Below, piece after piece: positions 1 through 10,139 of a stretch of 64,000 nt of DNA. This stretch comes from Campylobacter concisus (GTDB taxonomy: Bacteria; Campylobacterota; Campylobacteria; Campylobacterales; Campylobacteraceae). A program made the translations under genes and the position numbers. The stretch covers positions 744,001 through 808,000 of the forward strand of contig NZ_CP012541.1 in the NCBI RefSeq assembly GCF_001298465.1. The letters are read 5' to 3'. The notes beneath the pieces were generated by a model that worked only from the letters and a program-made list of their open reading frames with translations, made no database searches and was not told the DNA's origin. Position 1 is the stretch's first letter. Each line of letters begins with the position of its first letter.

Positions 1-475
1 GGGCTCTAGCCGTTTGCATAGCATTTGTAAGACTTTGTGGGCTTTCATCGTTGCTATTTATAAATTTGATCTCGATATCCGCGTCTTGCTTTAAGACATA
101 GCTTAAGACCGCATTTGATACAACATTTGCATAAGATTTTATAATCTTTTGTGGGATTATTACAGCGATTTTGCCGCTTTTATTAACTTTTAAAATAGCT
201 TCACCACCAAGAGAGATATAAAGCTCTAAAAGAGCGTTATCGTCTATTTTTGCTGGCTCAAATCTTGCCATAAAACTAGCCAGTAAATCAGACTTAATAA
301 GCTCATTTAGGCAGGCATTATCACAAAATTCTGGTTCTAAATTTATATAAGTAATCTTTGCTGGAGGTATGCTTGATAGACTTTGATTTTTTGTAATATT
401 ACTCTCAAAGTTTATCTCATCTTGCGATGCAAAAATAGTCGAAAAAATGGCTAAAAAAAGTAAAATTTTTCTCAT
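1..475 (-). CDS. Secreted protein of unknown function, 3' end outside window
   Basis: About 158 codons are visible and the gene runs off the window start. The first ~17 residues ([17 protein letters not shown]) form a Sec signal peptide, so the product is exported. A Cys pair (CDNAC) lies near residue 55. The later part (KIAVIIPQKIIKSYANVVSNA) resembles in pattern the start of a type I periplasmic ligand-binding fold as in LppC/LpoA-like proteins; this is only an inference from a short stretch. The ATG overlaps the TGA of the upstream gene (ATGA), so the two are probably translationally coupled. I do not recognise the family with confidence. Confidence 0.7.
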   Translation of the reverse strand, partial: MRKILLFLAIFSTIFASQDEINFESNITKNQSLSSIPPAKITYINLEPEFCDNACLNELIKSDLLASFMARFEPAKIDDNALLELYISLGGEAILKVNKSGKIAVIIPQKIIKSYANVVSNAVLSYVLKQDADIEIKFINSNDESPQSLTNAMQTARA

Positions 476-1125
476 ATCACTCCTTTGATCTTTCTTAAAT
501 CATCTATAAAAATATTTTCAAAACTAGGATTTTTGCTGATCCACTCTGGTGAAAACGTTGGTAAAATAAGGCTATTTTCATTTTTTAAAATACTACCTCT
601 TATGCTTGCAAATCCGCCTTTTAGCAATAAATTTGGATATAAATGCATAAAGGCTTTCTCTCCTAAAGTCACGATTATCTTTGGCTCTATCAGCCTAATC
701 TCTTCAAACAAATAAGGACGACAAAGTTCAATAGAACTGCTTAAAATCGGACTTTTATCATCATTTTGTGAAATTTCACACCGAAGTAGAGAACTTATAT
801 AAATTTCTTTTATATCTAAATTTAAACTATTTTTTATGGCATTTTCTAAAAATTTTTTACTGTTATTTTCATAAGAGTCACTTTTATTAGAAAATAATAT
901 AAACATGATTTTGCTATTTTCATTGCCGATACCGGCTGTTACGCCTTTTGAGCTGTTTCGCAAAGAACAAAGAGAACATTTTTTTACTTCGCGGTTTAGC
1001 TCATCAATATTGTTGTAATCATGATAATTGCTTAGACTAAGAAAATTTTTATCAATAAACTTATAGCCAATTAGTTTTAAGAAAAATAATTTTTTTAAAA
1101 GCCTATTGTCTTTATTAAAATTCAT
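472..1125 (-). CDS. Uracil-DNA glycosylase family protein, degenerate active site
   Basis: 217 residues. Four cysteines (C50, C53, C116, C135) have the arrangement of the 4Fe-4S ligands of family 4 uracil-DNA glycosylases. The core strand [11 protein letters not shown], the segment [13 protein letters not shown] and the C-terminal DDL also fit the family. However, the GEAPG-type catalytic motif expected near residue 75 is replaced by [10 protein letters not shown], and the HPSxxL motif near the C-terminus reads [11 protein letters not shown] without His. It may have lost glycosylase activity or act on something else. A roughly 40-residue N-terminal extension precedes the Fe-S motif. First gene of a minus-strand pair coupled to the secreted protein; diverges from rpmH. 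Confidence 0.75.
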   Translation of the reverse strand: MNFNKDNRLLKKLFFLKLIGYKFIDKNFLSLSNYHDYNNIDELNREVKKCSLCSLRNSSKGVTAGIGNENSKIMFILFSNKSDSYENNSKKFLENAIKNSLNLDIKEIYISSLLRCEISQNDDKSPILSSSIELCRPYLFEEIRLIEPKIIVTLGEKAFMHLYPNLLLKGGFASIRGSILKNENSLILPTFSPEWISKNPSFENIFIDDLRKIKGVI

Positions 1126-1207
1126 TTTTGGATTATAACTTGATTTGCTTAAAGTTTGAGTTGTGGCTTTTTAAGCTAAGTTATTCAAAGGAATTTAAGT
1201 ATTGCTT

Positions 1208-1216
1208 TGATAAAAT
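1208..1216 (+). promoter_or_regulatory. Probable sigma70 promoter of rpmH operon
   Basis: Extended -10 element TGATAAAAT about 32 nt before the rpmH ATG. Campylobacter sigma70 promoters usually lack a clear -35 box, and none is obvious here. Confidence 0.5.
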
Positions 1217-1247
1217 CCCACTTTTTATATTAACTTTAAGGATAGAA

Positions 1248-1382
1248 ATGAAAAGGACTTATCAACCTCATAAAACCCCTAAAAAACGCACTCACGGCTT
1301 TCGCTTAAGAATGAAAACTAAAAATGGCCGAAAGGTAATAAATGCTAGACGTGCCAAAGGTAGAAAAAGATTGGCTGCTTAG
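1248..1382 (+). CDS. rpmH: 50S ribosomal protein L34
   Basis: 44 residues, the standard size for L34. Begins [18 protein letters not shown] and ends GRKRLAA, highly basic and matching the family along its whole length. The ATG at 1248 follows an AAGGATAG ribosome-binding site; an open frame extends upstream to 1128 but that part is not L34-like and lacks a ribosome-binding site. Binds 23S rRNA in the large subunit. The 3' end overlaps the start of rnpA, the classic rpmH-rnpA arrangement. Confidence 0.97.
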   Translation: MKRTYQPHKTPKKRTHGFRLRMKTKNGRKVINARRAKGRKRLAA

Positions 1383-1705
1383 CTGGTTTTGGGTCGTTAA
1401 GCGGCTCAAAAGAATTCTCTCAAGTTTATAAAGAGGCTAGCAAGTGGCATTGTGATGCTTGCATTGTTTTTTATAAACCAACAAATGAAAAAAAAATAGC
1501 AGTAGTTGCTAGTAAAAAAGTAGGAAAAGCGGTAGTTAGAAATAGAGCTAAAAGACTTTTGAGAGCCGCTTTTTTTAACATTTCTAGTGAATTAAAAGAT
1601 GGCACATATATTATGATCGCAAAAAATGGAATTACAGAAATTTCATTTGAAAAAATTTGTAAAAATTTAAGTTGGTCTACAAAAAAAATGGGATGTTTAA
1701 AATGA
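1370..1705 (+). CDS. rnpA: Ribonuclease P protein component, probable ATT start
   Basis: Protein subunit of RNase P, which removes the 5' leader of pre-tRNAs. The frame carries [17 protein letters not shown], then [20 protein letters not shown] (the central RNR-type motif of RnpA, Arg/Lys-rich) and ends in GCLK. The in-frame stop TAG at 1361-1363 limits the 5' end, and no ATG, GTG or TTG lies between it and the conserved region. The only plausible start is ATT at 1370, 9 nt after an AAAGG (1356-1360), giving 111 residues, close to the usual ~108 in Campylobacter. It therefore overlaps rpmH by 13 nt. The stop overlaps the yidD start (ATGA). Identity is secure; the start codon is inference. Confidence 0.85.
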   Translation: MGCLAGFGSLSGSKEFSQVYKEASKWHCDACIVFYKPTNEKKIAVVASKKVGKAVVRNRAKRLLRAAFFNISSELKDGTYIMIAKNGITEISFEKICKNLSWSTKKMGCLK

Positions 1706-2043
1706 AAAAAATTGCGATTAAAGCTATCGCTTTTTATCAAAAATATATTTCCATACTTCTACCAAAAAGCTGTCGCTATTATCCGACTTGCTCACAATAC
1801 GCGATTTGGGAATTTCAAACAAATAGTTTTTTTTCTGCTTTTTTTGCAACCTTCATGCGAATTTTAAAATGTAATCAGCTTTTTAAAGGCGGTATCAGCT
1901 ACCCAATCATCTACAAAAAATTTAACTTATGTTTTATATCTCAAAAAAGTGATACCAGAAATGTAAATTTTTGGTTTGTCCCTTGTCAGAATAGTAAATT
2001 TTATGTCGTAAAAGTATTAGATAAATTAAAGGAAAAAAAATAA
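1702..2043 (+). CDS. yidD: Membrane protein insertion efficiency factor
   Basis: 113 residues. The N-terminal part holds the YidD signature: an amphipathic helix ([16 protein letters not shown]) then SCRYYPTCSQYA with C24 and C30. YidD helps YidC/Sec insert inner-membrane proteins. It is longer than the usual ~70-85 residues because of a divergent C-terminal extension from about residue 65. A longer open frame starts at 1672, but the ATG at 1702 overlapping the rnpA stop begins at the conserved region. Stop codon directly abuts the yidC ATG. Confidence 0.92.
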   Translation: MKKIAIKAIAFYQKYISILLPKSCRYYPTCSQYAIWEFQTNSFFSAFFATFMRILKCNQLFKGGISYPIIYKKFNLCFISQKSDTRNVNFWFVPCQNSKFYVVKVLDKLKEKK

Positions 2044-3597
2044 ATGGAACAGATATCTATGCAAAAAAGACTGCTTCTTGCAGCACTTTTATCTATTGTA
2101 TTTTTCATAGTATATGACTTTTTTATGCCAAAAAGAGTGCTGCTTGAGCAAAATCAAACTACAATGTCCCAAACAATAGATCAAAACAAAGCTCCAAATA
2201 CAAACCAAAATACTCCAAAGTCAAATGAAAATTTAGCTTCAAATGAAACAATCGCTACCATTAAAGGTCTCAGCTATGAAGCTAAGATAGATAAACTGGG
2301 AAGAATTTCAAAATTTTATTTAACCGAAGAGAAATATAAAACTGAAGATGGCGATAAAATCGAGCTTGTTTCGCAAAATCCATTGCCACTTGAGCTTAGA
2401 TTTAACGATAACACGCTAAATGCCGATGCTTTTAAGGTTGCATATAGTAGTGACGCTAGTGAGATAGATGCCAGCAGCGAGCCTAAAACTATAAAACTTA
2501 CTCAAATTTTAGATGGCGTTACGATTACAAAAAATATCAAATTTTACCCAAATGGTAGATATGAAGTTGAAGTAAATTTAAGTAAAAGTGTTGATTATTT
2601 CATCACTCCTGGCTTTAGGCCAAACATCGCAGTAGATAGCTATACGGTTCACGGCGTGATGCTTAGAAACACGGATGATAGCCTAAATATTATTGAAGAT
2701 GGCGACGCTAAAGAGGTTAAAAACTATGCAAATACCACAATAGCAGCCGCATCTGATAGATATTATACAACGCTATTTTACTCATTTGAAAAGCCATTTG
2801 AAGTAGCCGTAGATAAAGATGCTAGTAATAATCCTATTCTTTTTGTAAAAGCAAGTGAAAATTTAAAATTAGGCGGTTATATCGGACCAAAAGAGCATAA
2901 AATTTTAAGCTCAATGGATGAGAGATTAAATGATGTTATCGAGTATGGTTGGTTTACATTTATAGCAAAACCGATGTTTGCATTTTTAAATTTCTTGCAT
3001 AACTACATTGGAAACTGGGGTTGGGCGATAGTTGTGCTAACACTTGTTATAAGGATAGTTTTATTCCCGCTTACATACAAGGGTATGCTATCTATGAATA
3101 AGCTTAAAGAGCTTGCTCCAAAGGTAAAAGAGCTTCAGACAAAATATAAAGATGATAAGCAAAAAATGCAAGTTCATATGATGGAGCTTTATAAAAAGCA
3201 TGGTGCAAATCCGATGGGTGGCTGCTTGCCGATCTTGCTTCAAATTCCAGTATTTTTTGCAATCTACCGCGTTTTACTAAATGCAATCGAGCTAAAAGGT
3301 GCTCCTTGGATAGTTTGGATACACGATCTTTCGGTAATGGATCCATATTTTGTATTACCTATTTTGATGGGTCTTACGATGTTTTTGCAGCAAAAGCTTA
3401 CACCAACGACATTTGCTGATCCTATGCAAGAAAAGGTGATGAAATTTTTACCTCTTATATTTACATTTTTCTTCGTGACATTCCCAGCTGGTCTTACACT
3501 TTACTGGTTTGTAAATAACGTTTGCTCGGTTGTTCAGCAAGTATTTGTAAACAAACTTTTTGAAAAACATAAAAAATCTGCGGAGGTAAAAGCTTAA
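2044..3597 (+). CDS. yidC: Membrane protein insertase YidC
   Basis: 517 residues. Architecture of Gram-negative YidC: an N-terminal membrane anchor (residues ~10-27), a large periplasmic beta-sandwich domain (~50-300) and a C-terminal insertase core of five membrane helices. The conserved groove arginine is R337 (VIRIVLFPL), followed by MSMNKLKELAPK-type cytoplasmic helical hairpin and GCLPILLQIPVFFAIYRVL. Inserts proteins into the inner membrane alone or with SecYEG; SecA is encoded further on at 31034. Sits between yidD and jag, whose start overlaps the yidC stop. Confidence 0.98.
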   Translation: MEQISMQKRLLLAALLSIVFFIVYDFFMPKRVLLEQNQTTMSQTIDQNKAPNTNQNTPKSNENLASNETIATIKGLSYEAKIDKLGRISKFYLTEEKYKTEDGDKIELVSQNPLPLELRFNDNTLNADAFKVAYSSDASEIDASSEPKTIKLTQILDGVTITKNIKFYPNGRYEVEVNLSKSVDYFITPGFRPNIAVDSYTVHGVMLRNTDDSLNIIEDGDAKEVKNYANTTIAAASDRYYTTLFYSFEKPFEVAVDKDASNNPILFVKASENLKLGGYIGPKEHKILSSMDERLNDVIEYGWFTFIAKPMFAFLNFLHNYIGNWGWAIVVLTLVIRIVLFPLTYKGMLSMNKLKELAPKVKELQTKYKDDKQKMQVHMMELYKKHGANPMGGCLPILLQIPVFFAIYRVLLNAIELKGAPWIVWIHDLSVMDPYFVLPILMGLTMFLQQKLTPTTFADPMQEKVMKFLPLIFTFFFVTFPAGLTLYWFVNNVCSVVQQVFVNKLFEKHKKSAEVKA

Positions 3598-4658
3598 TGA
3601 AAATAGAAGCAAATACCCTTCAAGAGGCATTTCAAAAGGCAGCTGAGCAACTTAACTGCTCAGTAACTCAGCTTGATATAAAAGTTTTACAGCATCCAAG
3701 CAGTGGCTTTTTTGGATTTTTTAAAAGAAGTGCGATCATAGAAGCAAATTTAGAAAATCAGCCAAAACTACAACATAAACCAAAAAATGATAAAAATTTT
3801 GTTAAAAAAAATGATGAGAACGAGGCTATAAAAGAAGATAAAAAGCAAGCTAAAAAACACGATCATTGTGATAAAAAGCGAGGTTCTAAAAAACATAGAG
3901 ATGAAAAAAGCGAAACTAAATTTGAGCAAAAAGAGCATAAAAATGAAAAGTCAAATTTAAGTGAAAAAAATGAAGCTCTAGCTAAAGATGCATTTGCTCA
4001 AAAGAGTGAAGAGGAGGCTGAACCAGGATATGTAATAAAGAGACTTGATGAGCCAAAAGAAATAAAGGAGTCACAAGCTGGTAAAAATGCTCCTAAAAAT
4101 ATTTTAGATAATTCTATTATTGAAAATTTTAACCAAACTGATGAAGAGAGTGCGGCTCAAGCTTTACAAAAAGAAAAAAAAGAAAAAGCAACAATCGACT
4201 TTGATAAAATTTTACCTGAGATCAAAGATGGCATGAACCGTCTTTTTAAGGCAAGTTGTTTTGATATTAGTAAAATTGAAGTTAGCAAATTTGACGATGA
4301 AACGGTGCTTATAGAGCTTGATGGAGCTGATGCAGCACTACTCATAGGCAAAGAGGGCTATAGATATAAGGCGATCTCTTACATGCTTTACAACTGGCTA
4401 AATTCAAAATATGATCTTGCTATCCGTCTTGAGATCGCACAGTTTTTGCAAAATCAAGAAGCGATAATGGAGCAATATTTAAACGGCGTGATCGAGAGAG
4501 TACAAAACACTGGTAGGGCTCAAACTAAGCCACTAGATGGAGTTTTGGTTAAGATCGCACTTGAGAAGCTCCGCCAAAAATTTCCAGATAAATATGTTGG
4601 CATAAAAAGCGGCAATGACGGCAAATTTGTCGTCGTAAATGACTTTTTCAAAAAATGA
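3597..4658 (+). CDS. jag: Jag/KhpB RNA-binding protein
   Basis: 353 residues. Residues 1-50 form the Jag N-terminal domain ([20 protein letters not shown]...[10 protein letters not shown]). A long Lys/Glu-rich low-complexity linker fills ~60-190. A KH domain with the GKEG loop lies around residue 250, followed by an R3H-like region near the C-terminus. KhpB/Jag proteins bind RNA and are linked to cell division and envelope control; placement just after yidC is typical. Starts within the yidC stop (ATGA-type) and its own stop overlaps mnmE. Confidence 0.92.
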   Translation: MKIEANTLQEAFQKAAEQLNCSVTQLDIKVLQHPSSGFFGFFKRSAIIEANLENQPKLQHKPKNDKNFVKKNDENEAIKEDKKQAKKHDHCDKKRGSKKHRDEKSETKFEQKEHKNEKSNLSEKNEALAKDAFAQKSEEEAEPGYVIKRLDEPKEIKESQAGKNAPKNILDNSIIENFNQTDEESAAQALQKEKKEKATIDFDKILPEIKDGMNRLFKASCFDISKIEVSKFDDETVLIELDGADAALLIGKEGYRYKAISYMLYNWLNSKYDLAIRLEIAQFLQNQEAIMEQYLNGVIERVQNTGRAQTKPLDGVLVKIALEKLRQKFPDKYVGIKSGNDGKFVVVNDFFKK

Positions 4659-5980
4659 GTGAAACTATCGCAGCCCTTGCCACAGCTTATGGCATCGGCT
4701 CAGTTTCTATCGTAAGGCTTAGCGGTAAGGACGCTCTGGCCACCTCTTTAAAACTCCTTAAACTTTCAAATTTAGAGCCAAGATACGCAAAACTAGCCAA
4801 AATCTACTCCCTTGATGATGAAATTTTAGACGAGGGCATCGTTATATATTTTAAAGCCCCAGCAAGCTTTACAGGCGAGGATATCGTCGAATTTCAAACT
4901 CATGGCGGTATCGTAGTTAGTGAAAGAATTTTAAACGAACTAATTAAAGCTGGTGCAAGGCTTGCTATGCCTGGCGAGTTTAGCAAGCGAGCGTTTTTAA
5001 ATGGCAAGATGGATCTAGCAAAGGCAGAGGCGATGCAAGGGCTTATCACTTCAAAAAGTGAGATCGCTGCTAAAATTTTAACCCGCCAAATGCAAGGCGA
5101 TCTTAGTAAATTTGTAGGAGAGATAAGGGGTGAAGTGGTCAAAACTCTTGCCTTTGTTGAGACGATGATTGATTATGCTGATGACGATCTGCCCACAAAT
5201 TTGCTAGATCAAACTAAAGAGATGCTTTTAAGAAATAGCGAGAAGTTAGAGCATATAGCCACTCTTAGTGAGCAAAGAAGAGGACTCATAGATGGCTTTA
5301 AGATCGCGATCGTTGGCAAGCCAAATGTTGGTAAAAGTTCTATTTTGAACTCGTTTTTGGCCTACGAGAGAGCTATTGTAAGTGATGAAGCAGGCACAAC
5401 CAGAGATAGAATAGAAGAAAATTTTAAGATAGGTTCGCATTTAGTTCGCATAATAGACACTGCTGGCATCAGAAAAGATGCTGGAAAGATCGAGCAAATC
5501 GGTATAAACTACTCGATTTCTGCCATTAATGAGGCCGACATCATCCTAGCTGTTTTTGATGGCTCTTGTCTAAGCGATGAGCAAGATAAAGATATAATTA
5601 GGCTCGTTTCTAACTCAAGTAAAAAAGCCTTTTTTATCCTAAACAAAAGCGATCTAGCGTTTAAATTTGATATAGAGCTAGATGACGCTATCAAAATTTC
5701 AGCAAAAACCGATACAAGCGTAGTTTTAAAAGAGCTTGAGAGCTACCTCAAGACGCAAGACACTGATGAGATCATGCTAAGCTCAAACCGTCAAATTTTA
5801 AGCTGTAAAGAGGCGAGTGAGGCTTTAAAAAGAGCATTTTTAAGGCTAAGTGAAGAAGAGCTAGAAATTTTTGCTTATGAGCTAAATAGTGCGATAAAGG
5901 CGCTTGCAAGCATCACAAAGCCATTTGAGAGAAGTGAAATTTTAGACGAGATGTTTAGCCATTTTTGTTTAGGAAAATGA
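4655..5980 (+). CDS. mnmE: tRNA modification GTPase MnmE
   Basis: 441 residues, usual length. N-terminal folate-binding dimerisation domain (1-115), helical domain with an inserted Ras-like G domain: P-loop GKPNVGKS at 221-228, DTAGIR at 268-273, NKSD at 330-333. The C-terminal CLGK is the family's C-[IL]-GK motif needed for catalysis. With MnmG it installs the cmnm5U34 modification on tRNAs. Overlaps the jag stop by 4 nt; last gene of the rpmH-to-mnmE operon. Confidence 0.98.
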   Translation: MSETIAALATAYGIGSVSIVRLSGKDALATSLKLLKLSNLEPRYAKLAKIYSLDDEILDEGIVIYFKAPASFTGEDIVEFQTHGGIVVSERILNELIKAGARLAMPGEFSKRAFLNGKMDLAKAEAMQGLITSKSEIAAKILTRQMQGDLSKFVGEIRGEVVKTLAFVETMIDYADDDLPTNLLDQTKEMLLRNSEKLEHIATLSEQRRGLIDGFKIAIVGKPNVGKSSILNSFLAYERAIVSDEAGTTRDRIEENFKIGSHLVRIIDTAGIRKDAGKIEQIGINYSISAINEADIILAVFDGSCLSDEQDKDIIRLVSNSSKKAFFILNKSDLAFKFDIELDDAIKISAKTDTSVVLKELESYLKTQDTDEIMLSSNRQILSCKEASEALKRAFLRLSEEELEIFAYELNSAIKALASITKPFERSEILDEMFSHFCLGK

Positions 5981-6022
5981 TAGTTTTTTTGGTTAAAATT
6001 TTCGTTTTTTAAAGGAGATACG

Positions 6023-6610
6023 ATGAAAATTTTACTTATAAATGGTGGTAAAAAATTTGCCCACTCAGATGGCAGACTAAATCAAACACTTCACGACCTT
6101 GCATGCGAGAAGCTCGCAAAAATGGGTCACGAGATAAAACAAACTACAATAGATCATGGCTATGATATCGAGGCTGAAGTTGAGAAATTTCTCTGGATGG
6201 AAGCGGTAGTTTGGCAGATGCCAGCTTGGTGGATGGGCGAGCCTTGGATAGTGAAAAAATATATCGATGAGGTCTTTACTGCAGGCCACGGCAAGCTTTA
6301 TACGAGCGATGGCAGGCATAGGGTGGATCCAACTAAAAACTATGGCAAGGGTGGCTTGCTAAATGAAAAGAAATTTATGCTAAGCCTTACTTGGAATGCC
6401 CCAGCTGAGGCATTTAGCGATCCAAGCGAGTTTTTTGATGCGCGCGGGATCGATGGGGTTTATTTTCATTTTAGAAAGGCAAATGAGTTTTTGGGCATGA
6501 AGCCACTTCCATATTTTATGTGCAATGATGTGATCAAGATGCCAGATGTACCAAGATACATAAAAGAGTATGAAGCGCATCTTGAAAAAGTTTTTAAAAA
6601 TACGAAATAG
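6023..6610 (+). CDS. mdaB: NADPH quinone oxidoreductase, MdaB family
   Basis: 195 residues, flavodoxin-like fold. Starts MKILLINGGKKFAHSDGRLN, the FAD-binding beta-alpha start of MdaB, and contains MEAVVWQMPAWWMGEPWIVKKYIDEVF and LSLTWNAPAEAF typical of the family. MdaB reduces quinones by two electrons and protects against oxidative stress in Helicobacter and Campylobacter. A strong AAAGGAG precedes the ATG. It has its own terminator downstream. Confidence 0.93.
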   Translation: MKILLINGGKKFAHSDGRLNQTLHDLACEKLAKMGHEIKQTTIDHGYDIEAEVEKFLWMEAVVWQMPAWWMGEPWIVKKYIDEVFTAGHGKLYTSDGRHRVDPTKNYGKGGLLNEKKFMLSLTWNAPAEAFSDPSEFFDARGIDGVYFHFRKANEFLGMKPLPYFMCNDVIKMPDVPRYIKEYEAHLEKVFKNTK

Positions 6611-6645
6611 AAATTTAAAATAGAAACAAAACTGCAAATATGAAT

Positions 6646-6697
6646 AAAAGTGGCAACAAAATAGCTACGAGCTAGGTTTGAAAATTTTGCCACTTTT
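6646..6697 (+). terminator. Terminator hairpin after mdaB
   Basis: Perfect 11-bp stem AAAAGTGGCAA / TTGCCACTTTT (6646-6656 and 6687-6697) whose right arm ends in a T run. The 30-nt loop holds a second small hairpin TAGCT-ACG-AGCTA. The remaining sequence to purL shows only a possible -10 (TAAAAT near 6850). Confidence 0.6.
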
Positions 6698-6883
6698 TAT
6701 TACCATGCTAGCAAAAATAAAACACTGGCATAAATTTTTAAAATACTGCTACAAAAAAGACCTTATTAAAGTAGGCAAAATTCTCTCAATAATGCTTTAT
6801 TCTGCTAAATTTCAAAAGGCTTTTTAGTAACTTTTTATAAGCAAGATTGTAAAATGGCTTAAAATTCTTAAAAGGTTACATCA

Positions 6884-9073
6884 ATGGATAAAGCTACCAT
6901 ACAAGCACATAAAATTAGCGACGAAGAGTATGAAGAGATCTTAAAAATCCTAGGCCGCGAGCCAAATTTACTAGAGCTTGGCATATTTTCAGCGATGTGG
7001 AGCGAGCACTGCAGCTATAAATCAAGCAAAAAATACCTAAATGGCTTTCCGACAAAAGCGCCTTGGGTCATCCAAGGACCTGGTGAAAATGCCGGCGTCA
7101 TCGACGTTGGCGATGGGATCGCAGCTGTGTTTAAGATGGAGAGTCACAACCATCCAAGCTTTATCGAGCCGTTTCAGGGCGCTGCAACTGGCGTTGGTGG
7201 AATTTTAAGAGATGTCTTTACGATGGGCGCAAGAGTTGTTGCGAACATGAACTCGCTTCGTTTTGGTGAGATAAGAGGCGAGAGCGAGCTAGCTAAAAAG
7301 CATAGATATTTGATAAAAGGAAGTGTGGCAGGCATCGGTCACTACGGTAACTGCATGGGTATCCCGACGATCGGTGGCGAAACTACCTTTGATCCTAGTT
7401 TTAATGGCAATATCCTAATCAACGCCTTTGCACTTGGCCTTTGCAAAAGTGATGAAATTTTCTATGGCAAGGCTGAAGGTGTAGGCAACCCAGTCATTTA
7501 CGTGGGCTCAAAGACCGGTAGAGACGGCCTTGGCGGCGCTGTGATGGCGAGCGATAGCTTTAACGACGAAAATAAATCGCTTCGCCCAACGGTGCAAGTA
7601 GGCGACCCATTTGCCGAGAAGCTGCTTATGGAAGCTTGCTTGGAGCTCTTTAAAAAAGACTACATTATCGGCATTCAAGATATGGGTGCGGCAGGACTAA
7701 CAAGCTCTAGCTTTGAGATGGCTGGTAGAAGTGGCAGCGGTATGAAGATGTATCTAGACCGCGTGCCGATGCGTGAAGTTGGCATGACGCCTTATGAGCT
7801 AATGCTAAGTGAGTCTCAAGAGCGTATGCTAATATGTGCCAAAAAGGGCTATGAGCAAAAAGTGCTTGAAATTTTTAGAAAATGGGACCTTGACGCTGAG
7901 ATCATCGGCGAGGTCACAAGTAGTGGCGTGATGCAGCTTTACTGGCATGGTGAGCTTGCAGGCGAAATCCCTATCGGCCCACTTAGCGAGGCAGCTCCAG
8001 TGCTTGATCGCCCAGTTGCACGTCCAAAATACCTTGATGAGATAGCAAATTTAGAAATTCCAAATAATGTTGATAACAAAACCGCATTTTTCAAGCTTTT
8101 AAAAGAGCCAGAGGTGCTAAATAAAAGCTTTATCTACGATCAATACGACGCAAATATTCAGACAAATACTATAAAACAGCCCGGACACTTAGGCGCTGCA
8201 AGTATCAGAGTAAAAGGCACTAAAAAGGCCGTCTCTATGGCTGCGCAGTGTAATCCTAGGGCAAATTTTGTTGATCCAAAAATTGGCGCTGCAAGAGCTG
8301 TCGCGGCAGCTGGCAGGAAAGTAGCGATGAGCGGCGCTGTGCCACTTGCGATCACTGACTGCTTAAACTACGGCAACCCACAAAATCCAGAGGTAATGTG
8401 GCAGTTCAAAGAGGGATGTGAAGGCATAAAAGAGGCTTGCCGTGAGCTAAACACACCAGTCGTGAGCGGCAACGTGAGCCTTTATAACGACACTGACGGC
8501 GTGAGCGTCTATCCGACACCAGCCATCGTCACAGTTGGCGTAAATGAAGATGCGAACTTAAATCTAAAAAGCACATTTTTAAGCGAGGGCAGGGCGATTT
8601 ACCTACTTGGTGAGACAAATGGGGAATTCGCTGCCTCGCTTTACGCAAAGGCGCTATTTGATGCAGTCGGCGGCAAGTTAAAAGAGGTTGATTATAAAGC
8701 TGAGCGAGCTCTTTGGGACCTAGTGATCGAGGCAAATAAAGAGCAAATTTTAGAGTTTGCAAATAGCATAGGCGTAGGCGGTCTTGCTATTACGCTAGCA
8801 AAAATGGCTAGTATTTCAAATATCGGCGTAAACTGCGAGGCGAAATTTAAAGAGTCAAATTTTATCTTTGACGAGAGCTTTTCAAGGGCGGTCGTTGGCG
8901 TAAAAGATGAGACTAAATTTGAAGCGCTTGCTGCTAAATTTGGTGTGAAATTTGAGAAGATTGGCGTTAGTGGTGGTAAGAGATTTAAACTAAATGATAT
9001 TGATGAGAACATAGACGAGATAAGAGAAATTTATCTAAATGAGTTTGCAAAAATCGTTAGAAAAGAGGATTAA
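6884..9073 (+). CDS. purL: Phosphoribosylformylglycinamidine synthase subunit PurL
   Basis: 729 residues, the small-type PurL that works with PurQ and PurS to convert FGAR to FGAM (fourth step of purine synthesis). MWSEHCSYK carries the catalytic H42; the ATP-binding segment [19 protein letters not shown] and the second half-domain repeat ([26 protein letters not shown]) are intact. Usual length. Followed 3 nt later by the Clp-fold protease gene; purH lies at 11469 downstream, so purine genes bracket three unrelated-looking genes. Confidence 0.98.
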   Translation: MDKATIQAHKISDEEYEEILKILGREPNLLELGIFSAMWSEHCSYKSSKKYLNGFPTKAPWVIQGPGENAGVIDVGDGIAAVFKMESHNHPSFIEPFQGAATGVGGILRDVFTMGARVVANMNSLRFGEIRGESELAKKHRYLIKGSVAGIGHYGNCMGIPTIGGETTFDPSFNGNILINAFALGLCKSDEIFYGKAEGVGNPVIYVGSKTGRDGLGGAVMASDSFNDENKSLRPTVQVGDPFAEKLLMEACLELFKKDYIIGIQDMGAAGLTSSSFEMAGRSGSGMKMYLDRVPMREVGMTPYELMLSESQERMLICAKKGYEQKVLEIFRKWDLDAEIIGEVTSSGVMQLYWHGELAGEIPIGPLSEAAPVLDRPVARPKYLDEIANLEIPNNVDNKTAFFKLLKEPEVLNKSFIYDQYDANIQTNTIKQPGHLGAASIRVKGTKKAVSMAAQCNPRANFVDPKIGAARAVAAAGRKVAMSGAVPLAITDCLNYGNPQNPEVMWQFKEGCEGIKEACRELNTPVVSGNVSLYNDTDGVSVYPTPAIVTVGVNEDANLNLKSTFLSEGRAIYLLGETNGEFAASLYAKALFDAVGGKLKEVDYKAERALWDLVIEANKEQILEFANSIGVGGLAITLAKMASISNIGVNCEAKFKESNFIFDESFSRAVVGVKDETKFEALAAKFGVKFEKIGVSGGKRFKLNDIDENIDEIREIYLNEFAKIVRKED

Positions 9074-9076
9074 AAA

Positions 9077-10138
9077 ATGGCTTTGAAAAAGAGCAAGGTC
9101 GCTGAGGCTGAAAATGAGCAAAAGGAAGCAGAACAAGTTGAAAAACGAGTCGTAGCAAAGCCGCCAGTACTTTTTAGTAAGACACAAAATTTAATAAAAT
9201 CGATCGAAAAAAGACTAAACGCTACCTTGATAACTTACTATAATTCAAACGCTGGTAGTGTTTGCGGCAACGATGCAAGTGCTATGTATGAAATTTTAAA
9301 GGGTAAAAAGATAGATACTGCTTATCTTTTTATAAAAAGTGACGGCGGAAGTGGTATTGCTGCTCTTAGGATCATCACTACACTTAGAAATTACTGCAAA
9401 AATTTAATAGCTCTAATACCTGCAAACTGCGCCTCGGCTGCTACCATGATGGCACTTGGCGCAAATGAGATCGTCATGGGGCCACTTGCCTATCTAACGC
9501 CTGTTGATACCTCACTCAAACACGAGCTTAGTCCGACAAATAAAGGCAATGAGCTTGTGAGCGTTTCGATGGACGAACTTAGTCGTGTGGTCAAACTTTG
9601 GAAAGAGCAAGACAAAGATAGGCCAAACGACACAAACCCTTATAACTCACTTTATGAGTATATTCATCCGCTAGTCTTTGGTGCGGTTGATCGTGCTAGC
9701 TCGCTATCACTTAAGATTTGCACCGAGCTTCTTAGGTATCACATCGATGATGATAAAAAGATCGCAGAAATTTCTGAAAGGCTAAATGGCGACTACCCAG
9801 CTCACGAATATCCGATCCTCTTTAGAGAGGCGCACGAGATCGGCCTTCATGTAAAAAAGATGGATGATGATCTAAATGAAATGCTTCAGGAGCTAACGCT
9901 ACTTTACTCTGAGATGGGACAGCGGGCTTTTACCGACTACGATGAAAATAGCTACCATGATAACAATATCGCAAATATCATCGAAACAAATGGCAAGCAA
10001 ATTTACTATCAGATAGATAAAGACTGGTTCTACCGCCCTGAAGAGCGCCGCTGGAATGTGATGAACGACGAGAGCTCTTGGCGTAAAAACGAACTAGTAA
10101 ATGGCAAAATAAAAAATACTATCTATCACTTGTGGTAA
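9077..10138 (+). CDS. SDH-family Clp-fold serine proteinase
   Basis: 353 residues without a signal peptide. The N-terminal ~30 residues are charged. The core has a ClpP/crotonase fold: IKSDGGSGIAALRI (86-99, oxyanion-hole type loop) and NCASAATMMALGANEI with the candidate nucleophile S120, followed by GPLAYLTPVD. This matches the serine dehydrogenase proteinase (SDH_sah, SppA-like) family; the true substrates are unknown. The C-terminal ~80 residues are aromatic and acidic (WFYRPEERRWNV) and unassigned. Tightly linked to the TerB/J-domain gene 1 nt downstream, so the two may act together in protein quality control; that link is inference. Confidence 0.75.
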   Translation: MALKKSKVAEAENEQKEAEQVEKRVVAKPPVLFSKTQNLIKSIEKRLNATLITYYNSNAGSVCGNDASAMYEILKGKKIDTAYLFIKSDGGSGIAALRIITTLRNYCKNLIALIPANCASAATMMALGANEIVMGPLAYLTPVDTSLKHELSPTNKGNELVSVSMDELSRVVKLWKEQDKDRPNDTNPYNSLYEYIHPLVFGAVDRASSLSLKICTELLRYHIDDDKKIAEISERLNGDYPAHEYPILFREAHEIGLHVKKMDDDLNEMLQELTLLYSEMGQRAFTDYDENSYHDNNIANIIETNGKQIYYQIDKDWFYRPEERRWNVMNDESSWRKNELVNGKIKNTIYHLW

Positions 10139-10139
10139 T

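Noticed and set aside
1126..1247. Replication origin next to rpmH-rnpA
   Set aside because: Many bacteria have dnaA/oriC here, but no dnaA gene or cluster of DnaA boxes is visible; in Campylobacter oriC lies elsewhere.
1128..1247. 40-codon N-terminal extension of rpmH
   Set aside because: Not L34-like, no ribosome site at 1128; the -10 promoter lies inside this region.
8692..9012. 106-codon minus-strand frame in purL
   Set aside because: Shadow of purL; composition rich in Ser/Pro/Thr/Phe as expected for antisense frames here.
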